Position numbers and translations under genes: made by a program
Part shown: one piece after another, positions 1-8,495 of the stretch
Layout of the letters: each line of letters opens with the position of its first letter
Position numbering within the stretch: the stretch's first letter is position 1
From: Alphaproteobacteria bacterium
Lineage (GTDB): Bacteria > Pseudomonadota > Alphaproteobacteria > Micavibrionales > Micavibrionaceae
NCBI GenBank assembly: GCA_020442385.1
Contig: JAGRKE010000014.1
Location: 186,001-250,000 of the forward strand
Direction of reading: 5' to 3'
DNA length: 64,000 nt
Notes under the pieces: model-generated
Seen by the model: the letters and a program-made list of their open reading frames with translations, nothing else
What the model was told of the DNA's origin: nothing
Database searches by the model: none

Positions 1-36
1 ACCTAAATGACTAACAACCTGCAGCCTGCCCCTGCG

Positions 37-765
37 TCAGGCAGGGGGTTGAAACGCCAATGCGACCGGAATCGAGAACAGCTTGAGGCCGTCCTTGTGG
101 ACCCAATCATCGACACCGTCCGTGAGGCAAACATTGTACACGATGGACGAGTTGACTGGGTCCTCATTGGCCGACCAATAACAACTGGCGTTGTCAGAGC
201 CATCTTTCGTGATAAATTTATAGCCTTGCTTGCCAATCTCTTTTCTCTTTGAGCAGAGATTGGTGTCTACAGTTACATCACCTGAACCAATCTCACGGCC
301 ATGAAGAAGCTGTTTCATCGGCATAAACAGACCTGTCGTGACCTCTTTGCCGGAAGATTGTGCAAAGTCTAACAATATTTTGATTTTTCTGGTGATATCC
401 TCTTCTAAAGACACATCGGGCGCCCAATGCGGACGATCATAAACCTCCATGCCGTCCAGGCCGTGATAGCCTTTAATCTCACCAGTTCTCTTAACGGAAT
501 TAACCCATGTGCCAAGACCGCCGCCATCAATATTGGCCAAGTCTTGTGGGGAAACCAGCAATGTGGCCGTGGCCGTATCAGGAAGATCGGCCAGATACTG
601 GCTGATTTTGTTAAGCTGGACTGTTCCGGCGCGGATAAAGGCATTATCAGGCTCAAAACTTTTAACAGTCGGGCTGGAGGCAATCACGCCCACAACATTT
701 TCTTGGGCATTTTGAAATTCGCCTTTCAAGCGCCTTTTGGCTGTTGTTTCTTGTTCCTCATCCAT
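37..765 (-). CDS. hypothetical protein, 242 aa
   Basis: I do not recognise this protein. It is soluble-looking, with no signal peptide and no membrane segment. The N-terminal 20 residues are rich in Glu, Lys and Arg. It carries four cysteines, all in the C-terminal half. The start is supported by an AAAAGGAA ribosome-binding site about 7 bases upstream of the ATG and by a good promoter at 817-846. A 7-bp hairpin (29-47) overlaps the stop codon and has no T-tract, so it is only a weak terminator candidate. The gene is divergent from ilvE and is monocistronic as far as the window shows. No function can be proposed. Confidence 0.75.
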   Translation of the reverse strand: MDEEQETTAKRRLKGEFQNAQENVVGVIASSPTVKSFEPDNAFIRAGTVQLNKISQYLADLPDTATATLLVSPQDLANIDGGGLGTWVNSVKRTGEIKGYHGLDGMEVYDRPHWAPDVSLEEDITRKIKILLDFAQSSGKEVTTGLFMPMKQLLHGREIGSGDVTVDTNLCSKRKEIGKQGYKFITKDGSDNASCYWSANEDPVNSSIVYNVCLTDGVDDWVHKDGLKLFSIPVALAFQPPA

Positions 766-816
766 ACTTATGTTCCTTTTTTAACGCAGTTTACTTCGTT
801 CTAAAATATTGCAGCG

Positions 817-846
817 ATCCTACCTTCCTTTTATTTGTTATGTCAA
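817..846 (-). promoter_or_regulatory. sigma-70-type promoter of the 37-765 gene
   Basis: On the minus strand, TTGACA (846-841) is followed after 18 bases by TAGGAT (822-817). Transcription would begin near 810, giving a leader of about 45 bases before the ATG at 765. It sits back to back with the ilvE promoter. Confidence 0.6.
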
Positions 847-891
847 CTTTTAAGTAAAAAATAAGGGAAGCCAAGATATTTCTTATAGTTA

Positions 892-920
892 TTGAACTTC
901 TGCGGTCTTATTCCTAATGT
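892..920 (+). promoter_or_regulatory. sigma-70-type promoter of ilvE
   Basis: TTGAAC (892-897), a 17-base spacer and TAATGT (915-920) lie 48 bases upstream of the ilvE start. I see no leader peptide or attenuator hairpin between the promoter and the gene. Confidence 0.6.
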
Positions 921-968
921 TAGCGATGGGTTAAAACCCAAACAATGAACTAATAAAGGACAAAGACA

Positions 969-1844
969 ATGGCGAAGATTCCCTTTGACGATAGAGACGG
1001 TTTCATCTGGATGGATGGGGAGATGCTCCCCTGGCGCGAGGCCAAAGTCCACTTTCTGACCCACGGGTTGCATTACGGCACGCAAGTCTTTGAGGGCGAG
1101 CGCGCCTATGACGGCCATATTTTCCGCTCGGTTGATCATTCCAAGCGCCTGCTACGCTCGGCCGAGGTTATTCATATGCCGGTGCCCTACAGTATTGAGC
1201 AGCTTGAGCAGATCAAACGCGAACTTCTTGAAGCCAACGGCCTTGAAAACGCCTATATCCGGATGGCCGCATGGCGCGGGCCCGAGCAAATGGGCATTGA
1301 TGTTACGGGCTCAAAAACCCATGTTGCCGCCGCCGCGTGGGAATGGGGCAGCTATTTCGATCCTGAGGTGCGCAAGGTCGGCATCTCGCTGATGACCTCG
1401 CAATACCGCAAGCCCGCCCCCCAAACCGCACCGATTGAAAGCAAGTGCGCCGGGCTTTATGTCCTCGGCACGATGGCCAAATATGAGGCCCAGCAGAAGG
1501 GCTTTACCGATGCTTTCATGCATGATTTTGAAGGCTATGTGGCCGAGAGCTCCGGGGCGAATATCTTCCTGATTAAGGATGGCGCGCTGCACACCCCGAT
1601 TGCGGACCGTTTCTTGAACGGCCTGACCCGCCAAACTGTAATTCAAATCGCCAAAGATATGGGCATAGAGGTTCAGGAACGCCGCATTAAGCCCGAAGAA
1701 GTCGGCGGCTTTGATGAAATTTTCCTCACCGGCACGGCGGCTGAGATTACACCTGTCGGCAAAATTGACGATCTCACCTTCACCCCCGGCCCACTAACCA
1801 AGCAGCTGCATGAGGCCTATGAAGCTTGTGTGCGGAAACACTAA
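969..1844 (+). CDS. ilvE: branched-chain amino acid aminotransferase
   Basis: This PLP enzyme of fold type IV transfers the amino group between glutamate and the 2-oxo acids of leucine, isoleucine and valine in the cytoplasm. The 291-residue length is normal for the short bacterial class. The Schiff-base lysine is probably K159, in the ESKCAGLYV segment. The fold-IV signature around E193 (VAESSGANIF) and the LNGLTRQTV segment contact the cofactor. An AAAGGA ribosome-binding site precedes the ATG. The gene appears monocistronic. D-amino-acid transaminase and aminodeoxychorismate lyase share the fold, but the overall sequence fits IlvE better. Confidence 0.93.
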   Translation: MAKIPFDDRDGFIWMDGEMLPWREAKVHFLTHGLHYGTQVFEGERAYDGHIFRSVDHSKRLLRSAEVIHMPVPYSIEQLEQIKRELLEANGLENAYIRMAAWRGPEQMGIDVTGSKTHVAAAAWEWGSYFDPEVRKVGISLMTSQYRKPAPQTAPIESKCAGLYVLGTMAKYEAQQKGFTDAFMHDFEGYVAESSGANIFLIKDGALHTPIADRFLNGLTRQTVIQIAKDMGIEVQERRIKPEEVGGFDEIFLTGTAAEITPVGKIDDLTFTPGPLTKQLHEAYEACVRKH

Positions 1845-1855
1845 TATTTTGAAAA

Positions 1856-2311
1856 TTAAAGCTCTTTAGGCTCAATGACAGGACAAACGATGGTGTCTCT
1901 TAAATCCTGCGGCGGTACATATTCACCTTTGTAGAAATAGCCTTCTTTCTTTACAGACCCGTCAGGATTATAGAACGTTCCTACACCTGTTTGTCGGCCA
2001 TATATCCAATCACCTTCATAAACCTTACCACCGCTTATAGTGTACAGCGCGCCTTTTCCATGGGGCTTTTTCTTATTCTCGCTCCACTCACCGATGTAAT
2101 AGTGCCCATTCCAAATTCGTGAAGTGTCGAAGTTCTCATCCATCGTGAGCGAATCCGACGAAACCTTCATCTGTTTTTGTTCAGTTGTGTCTTGGGGGAT
2201 GGTGTTTGTTTGAGCGTCTTTTTTACCGCTAAAATCATGCATCGAATAGTATGCGAACCCGATAATCGCTACGGCACCAAAAAACTCAACAAGTCCAGAA
2301 CGCATTTTCAT
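1856..2311 (-). CDS. membrane-anchored MORN-repeat protein, 151 aa
   Basis: An N-terminal hydrophobic segment (about residues 7-23) would anchor the protein in the inner membrane. A polar linker of about 40 residues follows, then a C-terminal region (about 68-130) with three MORN-like units of the form YxGEW/YEGDW...G.G.YxxxxG. MORN repeats form elongated beta-hairpin sheets and often bind lipids or proteins. The specific role is unknown. It is convergent with ilvE, with 11 bases between the stops. A second protein with similar repeats lies at 40160-40813. Confidence 0.7.
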   Translation of the reverse strand: MKMRSGLVEFFGAVAIIGFAYYSMHDFSGKKDAQTNTIPQDTTEQKQMKVSSDSLTMDENFDTSRIWNGHYYIGEWSENKKKPHGKGALYTISGGKVYEGDWIYGRQTGVGTFYNPDGSVKKEGYFYKGEYVPPQDLRDTIVCPVIEPKEL

Positions 2312-2394
2312 GATGATTCACAATACATAATTCAAAATAACAAACACAAGCGAAAAGTTAACAAATCGTTAACATACTGATAAAGTTGAAAAAT

Positions 2395-2423
2395 TTGACT
2401 TTTGACTCAAAAAGCTGTACCCT
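2395..2423 (+). promoter_or_regulatory. candidate promoter of the 850-aa gene
   Basis: TTGACT (2395-2400), 17 bases, then TACCCT (2418-2423). A second overlapping TTGACT (2402) pairs less well with TAATCT. The leader is about 50 bases and ends in an AAGGG ribosome-binding site, the same style as the gene at 7742. Confidence 0.5.
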
Positions 2424-2481
2424 AATCTCAAAGAAATAAGAATAACAATAAAAAGTGTGAGTGTTTACAAGGGTGTAATAG

Positions 2482-5034
2482 ATGGTCGGCGATTCCGAAA
2501 TCATAAAGCGATCAAAGCAAGCTGAAGCGCAGCTTGTTGCCTATAAAGACACGCTTGAGAGCGCAAAACTTTTCGAAGATCAGGGCTGGTTTTGGGATGA
2601 TGAGGATAAACCCTCAGGCACTGAGAATGCCCTCAGCGATGCGGATGCAACCAATTTAAGCGCCGATTTCCATTTCACCCATAACCGTTTCATGAACGTA
2701 CTGATCTCAGCCGATCACGGCGATTTTCTGGGCGCGAAATATGAAGGGCCGCGCATTACCGACCAAGCCAAATTCTGGCTCGAAAAAGCAAAAGAACTCG
2801 GCCACAAAGACCTCGTTCTCGGCCTCACACAACTCAAAGACATTGACGAGCTGGATCAGGATGACGGCCTGAGCAAAGAGCGCGTAAACGCTAAAGACTT
2901 TAAAGGCCTCGGCGAGTACTGGCCCGGCAAAAAAGCCGCAGCCATCAATTCCTTCCTAAGCTTCTACGACCAAAACCAAAGCAAATTCGACGCGCTGTTT
3001 AAGGATGCCGCCAAAGACGCGCAGGATAAAACCGACAGCAATATCAAAGCCTTCAAAGCCCTGCATAAAAACCTCACCGCGATTAAGCTGGTCAATGAGG
3101 CCATTATTCCTTTCCGGGCTCTGCAGGCGCGTAAGGACGAGCTGTGCACATTCTTAACCAACTACAGCGCCGACATTCCCTTCCTGCAAAATGGCGATGA
3201 TATTTCCGAAGGGTTTGACTCCCCGCTTTTTGTTGCCGCGCTGATGGAACTGCCCGAAAGCGCACAGGAAGACTTTGAAACTCTGAGCGGTATGAGCCGC
3301 GATCAGGTCTTGAAAATCGTTTCCGACTTAACACCCGCCGCGCAGGGGCAGCCGCGCGATTACGACCTGCCCTATCTGGCTGTCTTTGATGCCAAGCTGG
3401 AGGAGCTGAAAAAACTTACCGCCGAAGATGCGCCCAACATGGCGTTTCTGGGCGGCAAGGCGTACTTTATGGAGCCTGAGCATCCGGTCATGCTCCTCGC
3501 CGGACTATCCCATCTGTCCGATGATGCCAAAACAAAATTCAAAGAGATTACGGGGCTGGATTATTTCAACACCATGAATGCGGTGAAGCAAAGCCTGCCG
3601 CAGGAAATGCTTGATGCGGTCCTGCATGTGCGTGAGGGCAATATCCCTCCCGAATTACTCATGCGCGAACCTATTGTTGCCATCACAGGCGAAGACGCCT
3701 ACATGAAAATGGATTTTGAGCGTAAAAACGAAGTTGAAGCGCTCTTCATCCTTAAAAACCGCCTCAATGACTATGCGGGAAAAATGCAAAAGCCGTTCTT
3801 GCAAAAGGCTGATGTGACGCTCCTGCCGAAGGGCAAAACACCGCCCGAACTTGAGTCCGCCTTTATCGCGCAGCTTGTGGGGATCAGCGAACATGCCGAA
3901 GACATTCTAAAACCCGGCCTGAAATACAAATTGCAAAACGGGGTGGAGCTAGACCAAGACCGCGCTGTTCTGGAGGTTTGCGGCGTCGATCTATCGGGCC
4001 TGACTGACGCGCTCGAAAAAGATCCCTTCAATCCCGATATTTATGAAGCCCTTTATATTTTGGAAGAGGCTCTCAACGATGAAAACGAGGAAGAGTATCT
4101 CAACGAGATTAAAACCTCCCATCCCGAATTAACCCAAAACGATCTCGAGAAGATAAAAGAACAGCGCCTCGGCCTACATGAAAAAATTTGCGATCTACTG
4201 TTGATTTATGAGGGCTTTGACATGCTCTCCCCGCGCCAGCAGGAGATGATTTCCAAAAAAGTTCAGAGCATCCGTAACGATGCAAACGCTTCCTTCAAAT
4301 TCAACCGCGTCAGCCAGAATGCCAATGGCATTCCTGATGGCGGCTATAACTACGAATATGTGGCCTTCCCGGAAAGTGACGGCCGAAAAGCGGGCCGCGC
4401 CTATTTCCAGCAAGAAGTTTACGCCAGCCTCGGCAAGGGCGTTGACGGCGCGTTGTTTGGCCATACCGGGAAAACGCTATCCGATAATTTTGTTGCCAAG
4501 GAAGCCAAAGAAATTCTCCTGCGTAAGGCGTCTGAAGAAGGCATTGATCCAGACAAGCTCGATGAGATGATTGCAAAATGCAGAAACGGCAACGCCGACA
4601 CGCTCGGCCACGCGGTGGATGTTGATCTCGCGCTCAAAGGCGCGGTGGCAGAGCTGGATGAGCCAACCATACAAGACATTAATGAAGGCTCAATTCCGCA
4701 TCTGCTCGCCATGGGCGATATCTATGAAATGGATAAACCCGGCAAGGGCGTGCATGAATATACGCATTCCGACGGGCGGGTCGCCTATTATTCCATGGTG
4801 GAAAAAGGCAGTGTGCCTTACCAAATCATACAAGAGCGCAGAGCCTTCAAACTCCTTGAGCAAGAGCTGAAAGACATGAAAGGCCCGTCCAGTGATGCCA
4901 AAGTCGGCGCGGTGGATGAAAAACGCAAGGCCGGTAAAGATGCGATTGCTGAAATCACGAACAACCCAAATGTGCGCGAAGACGTCCTCACGCCCGAAGC
5001 CGGCGTGACGCTGAGCACCTCAAAACCTTCATAA
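2482..5034 (+). CDS. large hypothetical protein, 850 aa
   Basis: No family is recognised. The protein is long, acidic, rich in Lys, Glu, Asp, Leu and Ala, with no signal peptide and no membrane segment, and it reads as mostly helical. Residues about 600-680 contain the most distinctive stretch, a Gly/Tyr/Phe-rich patch (GGYNYEYVAF, then GRAYFQQEVY) that looks like a compact folded domain. The last 40 residues are polar and probably disordered. The ATG follows AAGGGTGTAATAG. Its own promoter is likely. It is convergent with ychF (9-base gap). It could be a secreted-by-other-means effector, a scaffold or an enzyme with no visible signature. Confidence 0.8.
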   Translation: MVGDSEIIKRSKQAEAQLVAYKDTLESAKLFEDQGWFWDDEDKPSGTENALSDADATNLSADFHFTHNRFMNVLISADHGDFLGAKYEGPRITDQAKFWLEKAKELGHKDLVLGLTQLKDIDELDQDDGLSKERVNAKDFKGLGEYWPGKKAAAINSFLSFYDQNQSKFDALFKDAAKDAQDKTDSNIKAFKALHKNLTAIKLVNEAIIPFRALQARKDELCTFLTNYSADIPFLQNGDDISEGFDSPLFVAALMELPESAQEDFETLSGMSRDQVLKIVSDLTPAAQGQPRDYDLPYLAVFDAKLEELKKLTAEDAPNMAFLGGKAYFMEPEHPVMLLAGLSHLSDDAKTKFKEITGLDYFNTMNAVKQSLPQEMLDAVLHVREGNIPPELLMREPIVAITGEDAYMKMDFERKNEVEALFILKNRLNDYAGKMQKPFLQKADVTLLPKGKTPPELESAFIAQLVGISEHAEDILKPGLKYKLQNGVELDQDRAVLEVCGVDLSGLTDALEKDPFNPDIYEALYILEEALNDENEEEYLNEIKTSHPELTQNDLEKIKEQRLGLHEKICDLLLIYEGFDMLSPRQQEMISKKVQSIRNDANASFKFNRVSQNANGIPDGGYNYEYVAFPESDGRKAGRAYFQQEVYASLGKGVDGALFGHTGKTLSDNFVAKEAKEILLRKASEEGIDPDKLDEMIAKCRNGNADTLGHAVDVDLALKGAVAELDEPTIQDINEGSIPHLLAMGDIYEMDKPGKGVHEYTHSDGRVAYYSMVEKGSVPYQIIQERRAFKLLEQELKDMKGPSSDAKVGAVDEKRKAGKDAIAEITNNPNVREDVLTPEAGVTLSTSKPS

Positions 5035-5043
5035 ACAAAGTTC

Positions 5044-6141
5044 TTAAACGTTAAAGCGGAACAGGATGACATCGCCGTCCTGCACGACATATTCCTTACC
5101 CTCTTGGCGCATTTTTCCGGCTTCTTTCGCACCGTTTTCGCCATTGCAGGCAATGTAATCATCAAAGGCAATCACCTCGGCCTTGATAAAGCCTTTCTCG
5201 AAATCACCATGGATAACGCCTGCGGCCTTTGGTGCTTTCGCGCCCACAGGAATGGTCCAGGCCCGCGCCTCTTTCGGACCCGCCGTGAAATAGGTTTGCA
5301 GGTTAAGCAGCTTATTGCCTGCGCGGATAATCTTGTTCAAACCCGGCTCGGCCAGTCCCAAAGACTCCAGAAATTCCATGCGCTCCGCTTTGTCGGAGAG
5401 CTGCGCAATTTCCGATTCAATCGCGGCGCAGACAATCACGCACTCCGCGCCTTTATCCTGCGCCATTTTCTCTACCGATGCGCTCCATTCGTTACCGCTC
5501 TGCGCATCCTCTTCGGAGACATTACAAACATACAAAACAGGCTTGGAGGTCAGCAGGCCGAAGGTCTTAAACACCTTGCGCTCATCATCCTTCACCTCGG
5601 CCATGCGCGCAGGCTTACCTTCATCCAGCAACGCCTTCACACGCTGCATCAGGCCGAGCTGCCCTGCGGCTGCCTTATCGCTCTTGGCTTTGCGCTCAAT
5701 ATTGGCAATTTGTTTTTCCAAGCTCTCCAGATCGGCGATCAGCAGCTCTGTCTCAATCGTTTCACTGTCGCGGATCGGATCGACCGAGCCTTCCACATGC
5801 ACGATGTCCGGATCATCAAAGCAGCGCAGCATATAGATAATCGCATCCGTCTCGCGGATATTGGCCAGGAACTGGTTGCCCAACCCCTCGCCTTGCGATG
5901 CACCCTTCACGAGGCCCGCAATATCAACAAACTCCAACTGTGATGGAATAATATTCGCGCTGCCTGCCGCCGCCGCCAATTTATCCAAACGCTCATCCGG
6001 CACAGCCACGCGGCCAATATTCGGCTCAATCGTACAGAATGGAAAATTCTCTGCCTGCGCCGCGGCGGTCGCGGTTAGCGCATTAAACAGGGTTGATTTC
6101 CCAACGTTCGGCAAGCCAACAATTCCGCAATTAAATCCCAT
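5044..6141 (-). CDS. ychF: ribosome-associated P-loop ATPase YchF (OLA1 family)
   Basis: YchF is a conserved Obg-family NTPase that prefers ATP, binds ribosomes and affects stress responses. The 365-residue length is typical. Motifs seen: G1 GLPNVGKST (residues 9-17), G3 starting at D73 (DIAGLVKG), and the altered G4 NVSE (207-210) that replaces NKxD and explains the preference for ATP. The C-terminal about 85 residues are the TGS domain. A strong ribosome-binding site (AGAGGA) precedes the ATG. It is the last gene of an rplY-pth-ychF run, 13 bases after pth. Confidence 0.97.
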   Translation of the reverse strand: MGFNCGIVGLPNVGKSTLFNALTATAAAQAENFPFCTIEPNIGRVAVPDERLDKLAAAAGSANIIPSQLEFVDIAGLVKGASQGEGLGNQFLANIRETDAIIYMLRCFDDPDIVHVEGSVDPIRDSETIETELLIADLESLEKQIANIERKAKSDKAAAGQLGLMQRVKALLDEGKPARMAEVKDDERKVFKTFGLLTSKPVLYVCNVSEEDAQSGNEWSASVEKMAQDKGAECVIVCAAIESEIAQLSDKAERMEFLESLGLAEPGLNKIIRAGNKLLNLQTYFTAGPKEARAWTIPVGAKAPKAAGVIHGDFEKGFIKAEVIAFDDYIACNGENGAKEAGKMRQEGKEYVVQDGDVILFRFNV

Positions 6142-6154
6142 TATCTTTTGTCCT

Positions 6155-6757
6155 CTATTTCATCTCTTCCGCGATGCGGGTCATAAAATCATCACTATTT
6201 TCATTCACAAGCAAGCCACAAAATTTCGCAATCCCCGGCAACATACGCTCCAGCCACTCCTGATCGGCTTTGGCAAAATCACTCAGCACATAGCCCGATA
6301 CGCGGTTTTTATCCCCCGGATGGCCAATGCCGATCCGCACGCGCCAAAAATCAGGGGACGGCAAATGCGCCATAGCTGATTTAATGCCGTTGTGCCCCGC
6401 CGCGCCGCCGCCTTGGCGCACTTTCAGCTTGCCCGGCTCAATATCCAGCTCGTCATAAAACACAACCACGCGCTCCGGCGCTATTTTAAAAAACTTCGCC
6501 GCTGCGGCGATGGAGCGCCCGGATTCGTTCATATAAGTCTGTGGCTTTAAAACCGCAACCTTTTGCCCCTCAATCGTGCCTTCAGACAACAAGCCCTGAA
6601 ATTTGCTACGAAATGGCGAGAAGGCATATTCCCCGGCAATACCGTCCACCGCCATAAAACCCACATTATGGCGGTTCTTCGCATATTTATCGCCGGGATT
6701 ACCAAGCCCTACAAACAGCCACATCGTTGGATCACTCTTTTTAAAAAACGAAAACAT
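6155..6757 (-). CDS. pth: peptidyl-tRNA hydrolase
   Basis: Pth releases tRNA from peptidyl-tRNAs that drop off the ribosome and is usually essential. Seen: GLGNPG with N20, catalytic H30 in the NRHNVG segment, the PQTYMNESG substrate loop, and the YDELD segment with the conserved aspartate. The GGGAAGHNG loop follows. The length of 200 residues is normal. M12 (6724) is an alternative start, because most relatives begin just before the first beta-strand (WLFVGLG). Neither start has a strong ribosome-binding site. It is cotranscribed with ychF. Confidence 0.96.
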   Translation of the reverse strand: MFSFFKKSDPTMWLFVGLGNPGDKYAKNRHNVGFMAVDGIAGEYAFSPFRSKFQGLLSEGTIEGQKVAVLKPQTYMNESGRSIAAAAKFFKIAPERVVVFYDELDIEPGKLKVRQGGGAAGHNGIKSAMAHLPSPDFWRVRIGIGHPGDKNRVSGYVLSDFAKADQEWLERMLPGIAKFCGLLVNENSDDFMTRIAEEMK

Positions 6758-6775
6758 TACATCACTTTAAATACA

Positions 6776-6802
6776 AAAAGAGGGGCGTTGTACCCCTCTT
6801 TT
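6776..6802 (-). terminator. rho-independent terminator after rplY
   Basis: A perfect 10-bp inverted repeat (AAAAGAGGGG / CCCCTCTTTT, loop of 7) ends in a T-rich run on the minus strand, just downstream of the rplY stop. The hairpin is A/T-flanked on both sides. It separates rplY from pth, so pth-ychF transcription must read through it or start locally. Confidence 0.8.
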
Positions 6803-6827
6803 AAATTCTTTAGCAAAGAATAACGAC

Positions 6828-7520
6828 TTATTCGCCGCCCTCTTCTTTGGCCTCTTCGCCGCCTTCTGCCGGAGCGTCACCGCCCTCGGCTGCTTCCCCT
6901 TCAGCGGCTTCGCCTTCTGTGCCTTCCTCGGCTTCGACGACAGGCTCTTCGATGGCTTTCGGCGCTGCAATGTTGGCAATCGCAAAGTTACGACCCTCAA
7001 TCACAGGCTTCACGCCCTCAGGCAGTTTTGCATCGCTAATCTTGGCTGTATCGCCGATTTCTTTGCCTTCCATATCTACTTCGATAAATTCAGGAATATT
7101 CATCGCAGAACAATACAGCTCAACACGGAAACGAACCATATCCAGAACACCGCCATTACGTATACCCGGACACTTATCTTCATTGATAAGCTGTACAGGA
7201 ACCGCAACCGCGATTTTTGTCTTATCCGTCACGCGCAGGAAGTCTGCATGCAAAACGATATCCGTTACGGGGTGGAGCTGAATATCGCGCGCCAGAACAA
7301 GATGTGTTTCGCCGTCTACATTCATATCACAAAGCGTGATACGCATGCGGCCCTTGTTATATTCGACGTTAATGTCGTTCGCGGGGATAGAGATATTCAA
7401 AGGCTCTTTGTTATCGCCGTAAATCACAGCGGGAACGCGACCCTCGCGGCGTAGTGCACGAGCGGTCCCCTTACCTGCCCCGTCTCTTTTTGCCGCTTTA
7501 AAAGCGTAATGGTTAGACAT
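6828..7520 (-). CDS. rplY: 50S ribosomal protein L25 (Ctc form)
   Basis: L25 binds 5S rRNA in the large subunit. This is the long Ctc/TL5 form: an N-terminal 5S-binding beta-barrel (about residues 5-95, with RREGRVPAVIYG), a second beta domain to about 190, and an acidic Ala/Glu/Gly-rich tail of about 45 residues. The start at 7520 is chosen because an AAAGGAA ribosome-binding site lies 8 bases upstream and the protein then begins MSNHYAFKA. A start 18 bases further upstream is possible but has no comparable site. A long leader with hairpins lies upstream. Confidence 0.95.
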   Translation of the reverse strand: MSNHYAFKAAKRDGAGKGTARALRREGRVPAVIYGDNKEPLNISIPANDINVEYNKGRMRITLCDMNVDGETHLVLARDIQLHPVTDIVLHADFLRVTDKTKIAVAVPVQLINEDKCPGIRNGGVLDMVRFRVELYCSAMNIPEFIEVDMEGKEIGDTAKISDAKLPEGVKPVIEGRNFAIANIAAPKAIEEPVVEAEEGTEGEAAEGEAAEGGDAPAEGGEEAKEEGGE

Positions 7521-7633
7521 GTTAAAATTCCTTTTCATTTCATATATTTAAACCGATTTTTGGCGCCTTTTGCACAAACTCCAGGGGGATTAAGCGCGAC
7601 GCCACAACCGGCATTGCCCTAACGGGCTGCGCC

Positions 7634-7662
7634 TTTAAAGCAAAATCGGCCGGATTTTTCAA
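7634..7662 (-). promoter_or_regulatory. candidate rplY promoter and structured leader
   Basis: Minus strand: TTGAAA (7662-7657), 17 bases, then TTTAAA (7639-7634). Transcription would give a leader of about 107 bases before rplY. That leader holds a GCCC/GGGC hairpin, and CCGATTTT near 7553 is complementary to AAAATCGG near 7642. No known riboswitch or L25 leader is recognised. Confidence 0.4.
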
Positions 7663-7683
7663 GAAAATAATAGTCCAAATTAA

Positions 7684-7712
7684 TTGACATAAACAAAAAG
7701 CCTTGCTATTGT
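7684..7712 (+). promoter_or_regulatory. sigma-70-type promoter of the 7742 gene
   Basis: TTGACA (7684-7689), 17 bases, TATTGT (7707-7712), then an AAAGGG ribosome-binding site at 7728-7733 and the ATG at 7742. Confidence 0.7.
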
Positions 7713-7741
7713 CCCCCAAAATTTTCTAAAGGGTGTGAATT

Positions 7742-8107
7742 ATGCAAGTTGTTCATAAGCAGAGCGGCAAAAAAGCCACAGACGATATACGCTGGCTCAC
7801 GGATGAATTTTGTAATGCGGTTGAAGATCATCTCTTCTCGCCAAAGGAAATTGCCGAATTCTATGTCACCTATACCGAGGTCCAAGCTGACAACGCGCTG
7901 GCGACAAAATATTATCAGGACAAACGCCCGGACATCATCGCGCTTTTCTTACAAACGCTGCGTAAGTCGTATTATTTTATGATGAATAATAACCTCTCTG
8001 CCGAGGATTGCCGCCTTCTCTTCCTCGAGGACTTATACGAAAACCCAAGATTTACGGCGCAATCGCTGAAATACAATCTGGAAATCTGCGCGCTCGACAA
8101 GCTCTAG
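7742..8107 (+). CDS. hypothetical protein, 121 aa
   Basis: I do not recognise it. It is a small soluble, probably all-helical protein, rich in Tyr, Phe and Asp/Glu, with no signal peptide. It has its own promoter, a clear ribosome-binding site and a terminator overlapping its stop, so it is a self-contained transcription unit. It sits with the gene at 8168 on the opposite strand between prs and rplY, which are neighbours in many alphaproteobacteria. Confidence 0.75.
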   Translation: MQVVHKQSGKKATDDIRWLTDEFCNAVEDHLFSPKEIAEFYVTYTEVQADNALATKYYQDKRPDIIALFLQTLRKSYYFMMNNNLSAEDCRLLFLEDLYENPRFTAQSLKYNLEICALDKL

Positions 8108-8125
8108 CGAAATAGAGCCTTTTTA
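8101..8125 (+). terminator. rho-independent terminator of the 7742 gene
   Basis: GCTCTA (8101-8106) pairs with TAGAGC (8113-8118) across a 6-base loop and is followed by CTTTTT. The left arm includes the TAG stop codon. The stem is short at 6 bp. Confidence 0.6.
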
Positions 8126-8131
8126 AAGTTA

Positions 8132-8160
8132 TTGACATAAAATAAAAATATTTCTATTTT
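8132..8160 (+). promoter_or_regulatory. sigma-70-type promoter of the 8168 gene, probably leaderless
   Basis: TTGACA (8132-8137), 17 bases, TATTTT (8155-8160). The ATG starts at 8168, which is 8 bases after the -10 box, so the expected transcription start falls on or next to the start codon. There is no ribosome-binding site. Confidence 0.65.
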
Positions 8161-8167
8161 GCTTATC

Positions 8168-8491
8168 ATGAGCCATCCCGAATACGAAAATGCGAAGCAA
8201 ACGGTTAACCGTTTTTTCAATGCCGTCAGCGCTTTGAAGGAACAAGGGCTCTCGGTTGAGAAAATTTCTGACATGCTCTTTTGCTATGAAGTCTTCAAGT
8301 CCCTTCCCGATCAGAAATGGGATGTTCGCGAATACATCGATCCTAACATCAAACGATATCTTCCCATTCTTAGTAAACATGGAGAGAAAATTTATCAAGA
8401 TGAGATTATGGTCGAAATGCTGGCAGAAAAACTGGATGAAATTCCCGAAGGCCGACTGGCCTGCATGGATCTGCTTTACCCTTTCGAGTAA
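8168..8491 (+). CDS. hypothetical protein, 107 aa
   Basis: No family recognised. It is a small, charged, probably helical cytoplasmic protein. A TTG codon at 8159 is in frame, but the ATG at 8168 is preferred because of the promoter position, and it implies a leaderless message. It has a similar size, helical character and placement to the 7742 gene, and the two may act together, but they show no obvious sequence similarity. It is convergent with prs, with a 4-base gap. Confidence 0.7.
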   Translation: MSHPEYENAKQTVNRFFNAVSALKEQGLSVEKISDMLFCYEVFKSLPDQKWDVREYIDPNIKRYLPILSKHGEKIYQDEIMVEMLAEKLDEIPEGRLACMDLLYPFE

Positions 8492-8495
8492 ATCC

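Noticed and set aside
29..47. Terminator for the first gene
   Set aside because: The 7-bp hairpin overlaps the stop codon and lacks a T-tract, so it is too weak to list as a feature.
5104..5943. 279-codon open frame on the plus strand opposite ychF
   Set aside because: It is antisense to clear ychF coding sequence and has no recognisable domain.
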